DNA from: [Phialemoniopsis] sp. UDSM-2020 | Taxonomy: Eukaryota > Ascomycota > Sordariomycetes > Thyridiales > Thyridiaceae | Direction of reading: 5' to 3' | Assembly (NCBI GenBank): GCA_018873225.1 | Contig: JAEILZ010000008.1 | Span: 372,001 to 436,000 of the forward strand | DNA: 64,000 bases | In this document: positions 32,721 through 44,128 of the stretch, in pieces | Layout: the number at the start of each line of letters is the position of its first letter | Position numbering within the stretch: the first letter of the stretch is position 1 | Program-made: the position numbers and the translations under genes | Notes under the pieces: model-generated | Seen by the model: the letters and a program-made list of their open reading frames with translations, nothing else | What the model was told of the DNA's origin: nothing | Databases searched by the model: none

Positions 32721-33591
32721 ATTGTCCAGATAGCAAGCTTTGCTATGACAGAAGGTGCCCAGATAGCCATTTACAAGAGATAGGACGGAAGTATGTGTGA
32801 TTGGACAAATAGTGTTTTTGTGTACATGAGTAATACATTGAAAACCAGAAGAGATGGATGTCTACGGACCTCCTGAAAATTTCCTATCATAAAAGATTTG
32901 ACTTCTGCCCTGCGAAAATATTAATGGGTCACCACGGATCCGAGTACGCGATCATTCTGCAACTCGGGGTCACATGGTAGAAATATGCTCAGTATTAGAG
33001 ACCGTCGTAGTGCTTTTTGAACGCGTGTATGGTGTTCATTGTGTCTTCTCGATAGTGTCATAAAAGGCAAGTGTCCAACCTCGCCTCCATCGTGAAAGCT
33101 GAGGTCAAAACATTTAGATAACATGGTAGAAGCACTTGAGTGAGAGGCACTTCGGAATTTGCGATGGCGTGCAAAGAAAGTATCATGAGAAGCGGTTCGA
33201 CCATGCATTGGAATAGCAAATTAAAGATCTTCGAAACGCCCTCATCATATGGAGGAAACACCGGATACAACCTTACGTGGCTGAACGGCGGGATTCACAG
33301 GTCTGCAAACCCAAAGAACAAGTTAATGGAACATGAACCGTTGAACACTTCCCAGTCAAGAAAGAACGTACGGGGGGCCCAACAAGGGGGGATTTACAGA
33401 TTACTGAGATCGGGGGGCACTTTGCACTCAGAGAAAGTTGTGGAAATACTTCATAAGCTGTGTCTGGCCTGGACCAGAGTGAGGTCGTGCCCACCTCCCC
33501 AACGTAGATCTCCGTGCCTTGCACACTGAGCCCTCGCACCGGAGCACCGTCGAGGTCCGGAGGAGAAGTGGTGGGCGAACAGCAAGTTTAC
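32721..33591. other. Intergenic between remnants
   Basis: 870 bp with G-run patches (33371-33416). No convincing gene; frames here lack motifs. It may include eroded 5' sequence of the broken copy that follows. Confidence 0.4.
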
Positions 33592-33880
33592 TTTTTGTCT
33601 AATGTTGGATGAGCAGAGCGTGGGTAACATTCTTGGTCTTCCAGAGGTGCCACGTAGAGACGAGATTAACCGCGGTACAGAGGACGAGGTCCTCTGGGTC
33701 AAGCTCGTCGCCAACAGGATGAAGCTGGAGGGTGAACTGGGCGCCCTCGGTCGGTGGTGGATGCGGGCGGGCATATATTCAACATCTGGTTCAGTCCTTT
33801 GGACTCGGTCTGCGCCGTCGAGGAGCTGGGCTGATTTGATACCGAAGACGGGGTGCAGAATGTTTGGGGAGAGGGTCCTC
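33592..33880 (+). pseudogene. Degraded copy of the 29577-30371 gene
   Basis: The frame from 33592 ('KFTFCLMLDEQSVGNILGLP') aligns with 'RFVFCLMLDKESVENILALP' of the intact gene and continues to 'RWWMRAG'. The similarity then moves to another frame ('IFNIWFSPLDS..AVEELG'), meets a TGA, and resumes with 'DTEDGVQNVWGE'. The intact gene reads 'VWFGPFDS', 'GWRDAEDGVQNLWG' at the same places. At least one frameshift and one nonsense codon (TGG to TGA) are therefore visible, and the first ~150 codons are missing or unrecognisable. It is a clear pseudogene fragment of an ancient duplication. Confidence 0.75.
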
Positions 33881-34033
33881 GCCTGCAGAATGGGCACATA
33901 AGCCAGTTCATACAAGGGCTCTAATTTTGAGCCACATTTATGTTCGCAGCTAATCGCGGTTCCTCGTTGGGTTTTCTTGGTTAATATCTAAATAAAATAT
34001 CTTGGCAGTCCAATGCATTGTTCCGACTGTCCT

Positions 34034-34603
34034 CTAAGTGCAGATGAATGAACCAAGCTTTCCTCCGATCGTCATATATCCCTGAACTATGGGGGTTACA
34101 CTGCTAGGGTCCCCTCCATCTGTGCAGTCACTTGACCTGTGACGATGACAAACACAACCGTTAGAATTCTGCCTCGATCGAACGAAAGCATGTCGCCAGA
34201 CCGTGCACTTACTTGTAGTAATGGCATTTCAGATCCACGCTGTCTACCGAGCCAACGTAGTTGTCGTTTGGCATATGAACTTTGTCTGTTCATGCCACAC
34301 GAAGTTGGACGCGGTTAGGCACTGCTTCCACAAAGTTCTGTCAAAGTCTACTATGAGGAATGACTTACTGCAACCAAAGTTCCCATCTACGTCGTGGTCT
34401 TTGTGCTCTCCTTCGCTGTGCGCCATGGTGTAGAATCTGACTCCCGTCCACCGTGCATCGAGCTGAGCTCTCGGGAGGACCCAATTATCAGTTGGTTTGT
34501 CGATCGAGTCTTGTCCTGAACCGGCTGACTCCAAGTCCGCAGCGGGCGCGGCTTGAGTAACGGCAGCGAGCAGTGCGGCGAGTGCAAGGGTATGGACCTT
34601 CAT
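34034..34603 (-). CDS. Small secreted protein, paralog A
   Basis: Model: complement(34034..34136, 34213..34285, 34369..34603), 136 residues. The signal peptide is MKVHTLALAALLAAVTQAAPA. The mature protein carries few cysteines. Exon 2 encodes 'MPNDNYVGSVDSVDLKCHYY' and exon 3 begins with a spliced 'KSSDC'. The exon layout (phase 1 then phase 2 introns, GTAAGT donors) and the 'mP..DNYiGS...KgC' and 'KSS.C' blocks match paralog B at 35289-35941. A TTATATAG box lies 138 bp upstream of the ATG. The unspliced frame would read into the intron and lose the conserved block. Probably an extracellular effector-like or antimicrobial-like peptide; role unknown. Confidence 0.65.
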
Positions 34604-35288
34604 TTTCGTTGGATTTGAAGTTTTGGAAATGGGTTCTAGATGGGTCTGCTTTGGCAATGGGCAAGTGAGGTGTTGCTTAATACTGAAGTTTGATTACAAG
34701 TTATCTCAGAAAGAATTGCAATACTTCTAGGGTTCGCCATTTATATAGAGAGATGACCTGAAGGGATTCTGTGGATGGAACGTCTGTGATATCATGGGTC
34801 TGCAAGATATGTCCCAGTCAGTCAATGCTCGACATGAATCTACCTGCCCCAGCCACATGTCCCCACATGACCAGAAAACTTCCAAGAGAACCGTAATGGC
34901 AAATGCTGGGCAGAGGAGGCAGACGAATTGTTATGACGTCCGTCCCCAATACAAGCCACGGACCGTTGTGGAAATAAGCTTCATGCGCTATTTATAGATC
35001 TTCATAAAATCCCAGTTGATCCCCCTTTCCACAGCTGCCATCTCTTAGCCTCCTTCACACGACTCTCGCCCAGGTGACGTATGCGATTGGGGACAATTGC
35101 TGTAATGCAAAAATACACTTTCAAATTGAGATCTAGATACACGCCCTGCAAGGCTCCGTGCTCGGGACGACTGACTGCCAAGAACACTCCCTTGCTAACT
35201 GTAACATATTGAAAATTATCCCGGACCATGCATGCCGTTAGAAACCAGAAAATAAAAGAAAATTCCACGGGTACGTGCCCCAATCGTT

Positions 35289-35941
35289 TTAACAAAAGCA
35301 CCGCCATGATTTGGCCACATAGCCAACCCTACACTTCACTTCCGATTTGCAGGTGGTATACTTGTACCTCTGGTTGCAAGACGACTTTCTGCACCGTGAC
35401 GAACAAGCAGACGGTTAGTGCGTGTGCAAACGGCGGAGAGAATGGTGTTTGGTACGACTTACGTGTAGATATCGCAATGGCAGCCTTTAGGGGCCTGTGC
35501 TGAACCGATGTAGTTGTCCTTGGGCCCGGGCATGTAGACCGCATCTGTATCAGACTTAGGGTTTGCCGGGAGCAAAGAAGGTATGGGGTTTCTCGTATTG
35601 AGCCATTCGAATTGCTTACTGCACCTCCCTCTGTCGACATTTGTCCTCACCTTGCCTCCGAGGTTAACCTTGTTGGCAAACGTAATCTTGCGTTGTGCAC
35701 GCTTCGCAATTGGCCCGTCCTCAACATCTTCGAAATCAACATCGTCGAAGTCTTCAACGATCTCGTCCCTGGCAGCGTCGATCAAAGTCGCATTGAAAGC
35801 TGCGTCCGCCAACTCCAGGCTGGAGGCCGTGTCCAGGCTCGCAGCAGCACGAGCCACATCTACAGACTCGGGGTCCACCGTAGGGGCGGCTTTGGCGACT
35901 GCGGCCAGAATGGCTGTGAAAAAGATGGCGTTGATCTTCAT
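35289..35941 (-). CDS. Small cysteine-rich secreted protein, paralog B
   Basis: Model: complement(35289..35388, 35463..35544, 35620..35941), 167 residues. The signal peptide is MKINAIFFTAILAAVAKAAP. A long acidic pro-region ('VEDFDDVDFEDVEDG') follows, ending in a Lys-Arg (IAKR), likely cut by Kex2. The mature domain of ~90 residues is basic and holds eight cysteines, with 'KGCHCDIYT', 'KSSCNQRYKYTTC' and a terminal 'CFC'. An acidic pro-piece balancing a basic Cys-rich mature peptide is a common design of fungal defensin-like or antifungal peptides; I infer that class only loosely. Intron positions and phases equal those of paralog A. A TTATATAG box is 141 bp upstream. Confidence 0.7.
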
Positions 35942-37062
35942 CTCTTGTATTCTATTGAATAACGATGGAGATGTGAAGGGAAGGGAGAACGGGGCTATTG
36001 AGGTTTCTAATGTGTAGGTTTTGGTGGATGTTGTGTGATGAGGTGCTTTGGAGGACGATCGACACTGATGTCTAATTGCCTTTATATAGGCCATGAAGAC
36101 GAGTAACTTCTACATGACTTTGTTTGAAGATATGAGGCTCTCGCGATACAACACCAGCGGTGTGAGTGTTGACATTGGCAAGGGCTAGCATCCATAGCCA
36201 CTCCATCCCTCGCACGTCCTCCCGACCCTAAGCTATCCTTAGCCTCCCCTAGCACGAAAGTATGCTGTTAGTATGCAGGTCCTGTAAGCGGAGATTGGCC
36301 CCAGAAAGGGTTCAGAGGTCGAGATTGGGTGCTAGGACATGGGTAGATGGATGGTCTACTTTTAGGTCTAGGAGCTGATAATTACGGAGGCCACACCTTA
36401 CCAGCCTCGTGGACTCAAGCTTCGCATTGAGGTTTGATGATCCCTCAGGAATTTTCGTGATTTTTGCTTGTTAGTGTTGCATGGGCTGAGTACACGCTTT
36501 GATCCACATGTGCCAGTTGCGGCCTCGACAAAGTTTGTTTAGCGATTCCTACAAAACACATTCACCCTGTCAGTTCTTGGCCACGTCCAAGCTGAGCTGA
36601 AAGCTGATCGCGTATGGATTCTGCGTCTACCCCTGGCAGGCAAGGGAGGTTACGGTCAACTTCACCAGTTCTAAACAAAATGAAGCTTGATTCCTTTCTG
36701 TGGGGCGTTACAGGGCAAGCCTCTTTGCATTGACTCGAGCCAAGAATCTACAGGTCCCGCCTCGAAAGTCACAACCACTTTCGGCTATCGCTCTTGTGAG
36801 GCATTCAGAATACAACCAGAAACAGCGATAAAGCTATTAATAGATCAAGCCAGAGACAGGCCATATCAAATTCTGGACCAGGATCTAGTCTTAGCCACTT
36901 CATGTTGATACTCAATGTGTCAAGTTACCCTGGCATACCAAGCACGATCATAAAGGTATTTCTGGCATTGCAGTGTTAAATCCTAAATATCACGAAACAT
37001 GCACAGCCTGCCATGACTGAAAAGCTTATCGGTTAACAACGGGCCGAGACTCCTCTACAAAG
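35942..37062. other. Intergenic between paralog B and regulator
   Basis: 1.1 kb. It contains the TTTATATAGG box at 36081-36090 belonging to paralog B. Nothing else supportable. Confidence 0.45.
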
Positions 37063-39171
37063 CTAACCCAGCTTAAATCGCTCTCCGGGTCCCATCTTGC
37101 CGTGCAAGCGATCAATCACCGACCCCCACCACACAGGCTCCTTTTCCTCGACCGGCGACGACGAAGACGAGCCATCACCCACTTCTTCCATCTCCTCTAT
37201 TGCCTCCTCCTGCTCTTGCTCCTGCTGCTGCGCAGCCCAGACCTCGCCCAACAGCGCCGCCGCCTGCGCGAACGGCTGGTAGCCGCTGCGCGCGTGCCAC
37301 GCCTCGCAGTACTGCGCCAGCACGCGCCGGCTCTCGGCGTCGGCGAGCTCGGCGCCGCACAGGAAGACGGGCATCAGGACCTGCTTGCTGATGAGCGAGG
37401 ACAGGCGGCACGAGCGCACGTGGTCGAGCACGCGGCGCGCGAGCAGGCGCATCTTGCCCGTCGCCGGGCCGCGCGCCCGTCTGTCCCAGCGGAAGACGCG
37501 CTCGATGTAGAGCCGCAGGGTCAGGCGCCAGGCCTCGTGGCAGTGGTGGCGGTCCTGGGATAGATGCATGTCCTCTTCATCGTCGGCCTGGTCCTGGTCG
37601 TTGGATGGGGCCGGGGAGGAGCTGGTGTCGTGGGAGAGGGAGCGGTCTATCTCGTCGACGAGGCGGGTGTCGAAGGAGGCAAAGCGCATGCGCGAGACTT
37701 GCTCCCGTTCCGCGGCCATGTGTGCTAGCTGGACGAGGGGCACGAAGAGCTCGCGTGGACAACCTGTGAGGTTGAAGAAGGACCACTGGTCGCCCTCGAG
37801 GGAGAGCAGGGCTTCGAAGTAAGAGTAGGGTAGGACGGGAGGCTCGCGTGAGAGCATGGATATGGTGGCGTCCCACCAAGTGCAGATCGCAAGCTGGGTC
37901 TGCAGCCTATGGCTATGGCGTAGAGTGCGGGCGCCGCCGGCTCGCTCGACGAGTTGGTGCGCGCAGGACAGATGTTTGATCCAATTGCGGCTGGCTGATT
38001 GTGATGCCTATGTATCTGTAGCGTCAGTCTCTTGCTGGTAAGGTAATATCAGGTCAAGTGCACGTACGTCGAACGTGAAGATGAGAATCAGGATTTCCAT
38101 CAGATGATGGAGTGACAAGCTGCTCAGAGAGGTCTCATGCTCTTTAAGCTTGGACTGGAAGAGATGCTTTGCAGTGGACTCGTGGAAATATACTTCCTGT
38201 TCGAGGTCCGGGCGAGGAGACTCCCTGTTGACATGATGGTATGCGATGGCGAGGAATCCATGCAGAAGAGGTGTGGACTCGTCGAAACGCACGATTTGAC
38301 AACGAAAGGGATTGGTCGGGAAGTCTGAGGTCACCGGTAGAGCGCAGAAACGAGCGTTGTCTATGCGTGGATTAGCTGTTTGTTCACTTAGGATAGATGG
38401 TGTCTTAAGGCCGGTAAGTCTTCTGGACATACATGTTTCTAGTAGCGCTTGAAAGCTCTCTGGTACTTGAGTTGACTGGTAGTATGGGAAAAGGAAGGGC
38501 GATCGTTCCTTTGACCGACGACGGCTGCGATCTCGACTACCCGTCCTTGACCCGTTTCGGCTTCTGCCCGGTGCAGGTGACGATGTCAACCGCGGCATAT
38601 CCACATAACCCATATCGATTCGAGGAGCAAGTAGCCCCTCCGTCTCCAACAGGGCTTGTGCTCCGTCGTACTCAGGCCCGTCCGCTACGAAGTCCAAGGA
38701 CTGCGCATCCAAGTGGAGAAAACTGCCGAAGAAGAGAGATGACGGTGACATCACCTGCTGTGGAGGCGGGATGTCCTCTTCGTCAACTGGAGGAGCCATG
38801 TCCCACGTGTCATGGAGGTTTAAAAGGCCCGAAAGCTGATTCGTGGTGCTCCATGAGGACGTCTCCGGCATAGGTGAGAGTATCTGGGGGTCAAGGACCG
38901 GAGAGCAGAGCCGGTCTGGCACTGTGTCCTGCGCTCCCGGAGTCGAGTTTGCGGGAGATGCCACGCCGTCCCCATTGTGGGCACGCCTTTTAGACGTGTG
39001 TGCAGAGTGGCCTTGGGTGTTATCAGAACCCTGTCTCCCTGATTCAGGACTGTTGCGAGAAGACCGCTCATTTGCGGCATCCTTCTCGATCCAAGCGGGG
39101 TTTGGCCGGCGTTTCTTGCGCGGCCGTGGCGTGACGAAGCGGAACGAGGCTGGGCTTTGGTTCTCAATCAT
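37063..39171 (-). CDS. Fungal-specific transcription factor (no visible zinc cluster)
   Basis: Model: complement(37063..38007, 38068..38360, 38433..39171), 658 residues with phases closing. The N-terminus is basic ('RPRKKRRPNPAW') followed by a long Ser/Pro-rich acidic region. Exon 2 joins to 'LLETYNARFCALPVTSDFP', then 'LLHGFLAIAYHH' and 'LMEILILIFTFD', the pattern of the C-terminal 'Fungal_trans_2' regulatory domain. The expected N-terminal Cys6 cluster is absent; it could be truly missing or encoded by an unannotated upstream exon (an open frame at 39168-39383 ends one frame away). It neighbours the dimethylformamidase-like gene, so pathway control is a reasonable inference. Confidence 0.65.
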
Positions 39172-39646
39172 CTTTGCTGCAGCTGTGGCGGGTGGGACAA
39201 GTCTTTGCGTCTCGGTAGTTCGCTGGCTGCAACCCCCGGTAAGTTTGCAGTCGAGAGTCGAGAGAACGGCACATGCAGATGAGCGGGGTAGAAAGAGTCC
39301 GGAACAGCGGGCATTCCTGGTGCCAAGTTAGGATCCACGCCAGTGCGGAGATCGTTGGGGTTAGATTCGCCTCCGTATGACATGACCCCAATCGCCTAAT
39401 TTTCAAATATCTAAACCCTAACTTGCTAATTCACTCTCCGGCCCTCCTTGGCTTTGACACTAGGTGGCCACATTCTCTGCAGACCAGCCTCAATGCATTG
39501 AATTCATTCAGGGCACATCTCCGCGGCGCATCTTAAAAGAGTACATTCAGGGGTCACTACTTCCTCCTCCAATGGTGAATGGTTAGTATCATCGATCAAG
39601 ACTCTTCTCAAGAAATGATCGCTCTTGCTATACTAAAGTACTTCTA
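39172..39646. other. Intergenic upstream of regulator
   Basis: 475 bp; leader and promoter of the regulator and the 3' flank of the formamidase-like gene. Two overlapping minus frames (39164-39406) could belong to a missed 5' exon of the regulator. Confidence 0.4.
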
Positions 39647-41882
39647 CTACGATTCTGCTTGACATTTCTTCAGCACATTCAACGTTAATCTTGCCGTGCT
39701 GTTGTCATAGTTGCTCCATCCCATGTTCCAGATCCAGTTGATCGTTCCTACGCCAAAGACGATACCACCCCCGTTATTCCTGAAGAAGACAATATCACTC
39801 CTGACCTTATCACAAGTCGGACCGGTCGTGTCTTGTACCGGGAACCCAACTTCCTCTATAGCCAGGTTGAAGAGCTTCGAGTGCTGTCTCGAGGTTGCCA
39901 CGATAACAGCATCGTCGGGACCTCCTAGTTCTGGCTCATAGCGGTCAATCTCGTCACCAGATGCCCCACCGCCGAAACCGCCAATGTCCTCGTCGGGTCC
40001 TATCCCTTCAAGCATCCAGGCTAGACTCGGCTCAAGGCTACCTTCAGTCCTTCTGAATCCCACACCGGCACCTAGCCCCGTGGCATCGGTGCCAAGGCCC
40101 CATATCAAATTCGAAGCGTAACCTCTATGCCTCCAAAGGCCGCCGAGCTCGCCCGAAAGAGACAAATGACGCTCCCCTGGAGGCATGGTGAATGCCCGCA
40201 TCCCCTGGATGCCGCGTCTGACCTCTATCCGGTGGCACTGGTCAGGGTCAGGATCATTCCCGGTGACCCAGTATGCACCATTGCCTCCCAGATAAAGTAG
40301 ATTGCCTCCATCTTCACAAAACGCAGTGTAGTTTCTCATGTTGGCCAAGGTTGGGTACTCGGGGTGGCAGCCGGTGACGAGGGTGTGGCAGCCCTCTAGC
40401 ATCTTGAGCCCGTGAGCGTTGAGATCGTGATCGGTGATGACTTCGTAGGGAAGGTTGTTGTTCTCCAGGAATTGAATAAACATGAGATCTGCCGAGAACT
40501 CGCGTGGGCGGTTAAAACCTGTTTGATAATGATCAGCATGTCTGACAAATGGTTCAAGGATGATATGATAACTCACCCCAGTGCACGAAACTAGGCTTCA
40601 GGTTTAGCAACGGCCTCTTGTAGCTCGAGTAAGTACAGCCGTGCCCATCCCTGTGCTTGTCGTACATAGAAATACCGTAGTCCTTGTGGTTCTTTACGCG
40701 GTTGAAGTCACGGCCGCGATGCCAATCAGCGTCGACCCAGAACCCGAGATTCTCCCGGTCAAACATGCGCTCGTTGGCATAAGCGAGGTAGGTAAAAGTT
40801 CCCATCAAGAATGCAAACTTGGAGCGTGGCTTCACTTCTTCGCCATCTAGCCTTGGCCGGACAAAGAAAATCGCCTCGTCCTGCGCCCCGTCATCAGCCG
40901 TCAGCTCGACCGCATATGCGCCGCTGCGAGCGTCAGATGGAATGGTGAGCGAAAAGTCCGTGTCCCACTCGGCATCATCGACGTCATCTTCGTGGAAGTG
41001 GATGGCGCCATAGCCGTACTTTGCGACGGTAAAGTCGTTCCAGGTGGCATCCCAGTCATGCCCTCGGACGCCACGGGTCGGCATGTTGACGAGACATCCA
41101 TGAGTGGATCTCGCAGAGTCATCGTGGATATCTTGAGTGCTAATGCCTTTGGCAAAGTCGTACTGGGCAACGACAGTGCCAGACGAGGAGAGCGTTGGCG
41201 AGTCCAATCTGCCATTGTACGTATTGCCTTGGGTAGTCCCGCGCAACAGACCAGTGGCAAAGTACAGTGTACCGGTACCCGGCAGAACAGGTTTTGTCAA
41301 TGCAAATGACTTTGTTTCTGGGGCAGCTAGTCGGCCTGTTCCCAAGCCATGGCCTTTGTGCTCAACGATGAAGTGTCCACTTGTTCCTTCGAGTTCTAGG
41401 GCGAGATGCACCCAGCGCCAAGAAGGGGCTTCGAAGTCTGTGTGTATGGTCTGAACCTCTTCACCATTGCCCAAGCGGATCTCCCATTGGCCGAGCTCGT
41501 TGATCAGCAAAGCGAACCCCGATTCGGCTCCTTCGTCCAGTGTTGAAGCCAGCACCTGGTAATGACCTGCGGACGGCAGTGTCGGAAACGCCCAGATATC
41601 GAGCTTAAAAGATTGGTCTAGATCACGGCCTGTCAGACCTGTGACGGCATAGGACCCTTGGTGACTGTCCTGGTGGCGACCTGGGTAGGACTGAACCGGG
41701 ACAGATTGAATATGCTCGATATTGACTGGTGCATACTTTGGGTCTCGATTGCCTTGAATGAGGCGGACTAGGCGACGTGAGTAGGATGGTCGGTCGGTCG
41801 ATACCTTGACTTGGATTGCCTGGCCTGGGGAGACTACCCACGGCTCAACGTACGCCAGGATCTCGGACTCTGACTGGGCCAT
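39647..41882 (-). CDS. N,N-dimethylformamidase large-subunit-like hydrolase
   Basis: Model: complement(39647..40518, 40577..41882), 725 residues, close to the bacterial DmfA2 large subunit. The N-terminal half has beta-sandwich/LamG-like character ('GHFIVEHKG', 'YNGRLDSPTL'). The C-terminal half has the DmfA2-type domain, including 'ENLGFWVDADWHRGRD', 'VITDHDLNAHGL', 'HPEYPT' and 'GNGAYWV'. Bacterial enzymes use a small DmfA1 subunit and an iron site to hydrolyse dimethylformamide to dimethylamine and formate; no small-subunit gene is seen here, so the fungal homolog may work alone or on another amide. It is divergent from an MFS transporter across a promoter with duplicated palindromes. Confidence 0.75.
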
Positions 41883-42069
41883 CTTTGCTGGAAGTCAGGA
41901 GCACGTGCTAGTGTGGAGAGTTGCCTGTAGGTTGCATTCGGGCCTCTAGACCAGTCGATGTGTCTCCTGAGTGGCCAGGTATTCTCGACACGCCAGGCAT
42001 TAAATGGCTGTGAACACCAAGTGAAGCTCTGGAATCCCAAGGGCTCATGCGGCCGTGACAGCCCAGCCT

Positions 42070-42149
42070 TTACCCGAAGTGGTAATTGGCTGGCCCTGAG
42101 CCACAAGTCACCCAACTCGAGAAGCCGAATTACCCGATCTAGTAATCGG
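42070..42149. promoter_or_regulatory. Duplicated near-palindromic operator candidate
   Basis: Two copies of TTACCCGA-N4-GTAAT-YGG, at 42070-42089 and 42130-42149, start exactly 60 bp apart. Copy 2 is part of a longer inverted repeat, ACCCGAT (42132-42138) facing ATCGGGT (42145-42151). A 60-bp offset is close to six helical turns, putting both on one DNA face. Confidence 0.5.
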
Positions 42150-42220
42150 GTGCCAAGCATCTAGGGCGGCGCCATCGAAGACAGTGGTGGCCACATCCTA
42201 CAACGTGAGAATATGCCAAA

Positions 42221-42240
42221 CTTACCCCGGCTTACCCCGG
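42221..42240 (+). repeat. Perfect tandem CTTACCCCGG x2
   Basis: Two identical 10-bp units adjoin at 42221-42230 and 42231-42240, 137 bp before the transporter ATG. The core resembles the TTACCCGA half-site nearby. Confidence 0.55.
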
Positions 42241-42376
42241 TCTCTCCAGCTTTGCTGTCACGAGTGTGACCGTCTATATAGAGCGGATTATTGTCGATCG
42301 GATCAAATGGCATGAACATGTGGCACTCACCTATTTGTATTCATTCTCTCATCCGATCTTTTTACATCTACCAAAC

Positions 42377-44128
42377 ATGGCGGAACAGCACTCAACTGCA
42401 CTTGAAAAGGACGTCAACATGACCACCAAGACCTCCTTTGACCGCGGCGAAGTCGGTGCTGTCGAGAAGGGTCCCAATGCTACTGGGCAGGCTATCGACG
42501 ATGAACGAGCCCGCGCGGAAGCCATCGTCTCGTCCTTCTCGCGACAAGACACCAGACGCATCATGAGAAAGATAGATTACCGCGTGATCCCTCTTCTGGG
42601 GCTACTGTATCTGTGAGTTAAGCATGCTCGCTCATTGATCCTTGTTGCTAATCCTCATCACAGCCTTGCCTATATTGATCGAAGCAACTTGGGCAATGCC
42701 CTCATTGCCGGCATGGAAGAAGATCTAAACCTTTATGGAAACCGTTACAATATTGCGCTCACAGTTTTCTTCATTCCCTACACACTGCTTGAGGTGCGTT
42801 ACCATCTACTCACTTTTTGTCCGGATGGTGACTGACAGACCCAATCAAGGTCCCGTCCAATATTGTCCTGAAGCTTCTCCGCCCGTCTCTGTGGATCGCC
42901 ATTCTGTGTTTCTCCTGGGGCACAGTCATGACGCTTATGGGACTTGTCAATTCGTATCAAGGCCTCGTCATCGCTCGGCTGTTCCTGGGAGTTGCCGAGG
43001 CGGGCTTCTTCCCAGCCGCTGCATTCCTACTCACCATCTGGTAAGGGAGAGCCGCGAAGACCTTCAATGGGGTGAAGAATATCAACTGACACCTGTGACA
43101 ATAGGTACAAGAGGTTCGAGGTGCAGAGCCGCATGGGCATCTTTTACGGCGCAGCCTCCCTCGCGGGCGCCTTTTCCGGCCTCCTCGCTTACGGCATCGA
43201 GAACATGGAGGGCATCGCCGGCCTCGCTGGATGGAAATGGATCTTCATCCTCGAGGGACTTGCACCCGTGGTCGTCTCCTTCTTTATCTACTGGGCCCTG
43301 CCCGACTCTCCCGAGACAGCCAGCTTCCTGACCCCGGAGGAGCGCCAGTTCGTCGTGCACCGCCTCGCCCTACAGACCGGTTCCGGATTCGGGCGCATGC
43401 GCAACGACGACAAGATGAGCTGGACACGTATCAAGGAGGGTTTCTCCGAGTGGAAGGTGTGGTGCGCTATCCTGCCCTTCTGGTCGTGCAGCATCGGCAC
43501 CTACGGCTTCACCGCGACTCTGCCGACTGTCATCAAGCAGCTCGGGTACAGCTCCGCGAACGCCCAGTTGATGACCATTCCCATTTACACGGCTGCCATC
43601 ATCAGCATCTTCGTCGTGGCGTTTTGGTCCGACCGGGTGCAGCGCCGCACGCCCTTTATTGTCGCGGGCTTCTCCATCTCTATTATCGGCTTCATTGCCC
43701 AGCTGGCCATTCCCAAGCCCCAGTACCCTGGACTCTCCTACGCCTTTATCTTCTTCATCGCCGTCGGACTCTACTGTCCTTACACCTCTCTCGTTACTCT
43801 CATCGCCAACAACCTCGACCCGTCCTCCCGTCGCGCCGTGGGTATGGCTCTGCTGATCTCGGTGGGCAACATGGGCGGCATCTGCGGCAGCAACATCTAT
43901 CTCAAGTCGCAGTCTCCGAGATACCCCGTCGGCTTCGGCATGAGCTTGGCGATGAACTGCGTGGGCATCGTGGCGACCTGGGTCCTGCGCAAGGCCTACC
44001 AGAAGGAGAACAAGAAGCGGGATGCCCTGCTTGAGGAACGGGGCGAGGCTGCGATCAGGGCCGAGTACACCGACGAGCAGCTTGCCAACATGGGCGACAG
44101 AAGCCCCTTCTTCCGCTACGCCATCTGA
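42377..44128 (+). CDS. MFS transporter (anion:cation symporter family)
   Basis: Model: 42377..42612, 42664..42793, 42850..43040, 43105..44128; 526 residues, all phases closing. After a ~65-residue cytosolic tail come TM1 ('YRVIPLLGLLYLLAYIDRSNLGNA'), 'GMEEDLNL', then about eleven more hydrophobic segments including 'RLFLGVAEAGFFPAAAFLLTIW', seen only after splicing. The family (Dal5/Tna1-like) imports small organic acids, vitamins or dipeptides with protons. Its divergent position next to the formamidase-like enzyme suggests uptake of that enzyme's substrate or a related amide. The C-terminus is hydrophilic and acidic. The ATG is the first of the open frame that gives a normal tail; an upstream in-frame ATG at 42266 is in promoter sequence. 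Confidence 0.8.

Larger units (their letters stand above)
41883..42376. promoter_or_regulatory. Bidirectional promoter, formamidase-like / MFS
   Basis: 494 bp between divergent starts, with the duplicated near-palindrome and the tandem CTTACCCCGG decamer listed separately. Confidence 0.55.
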
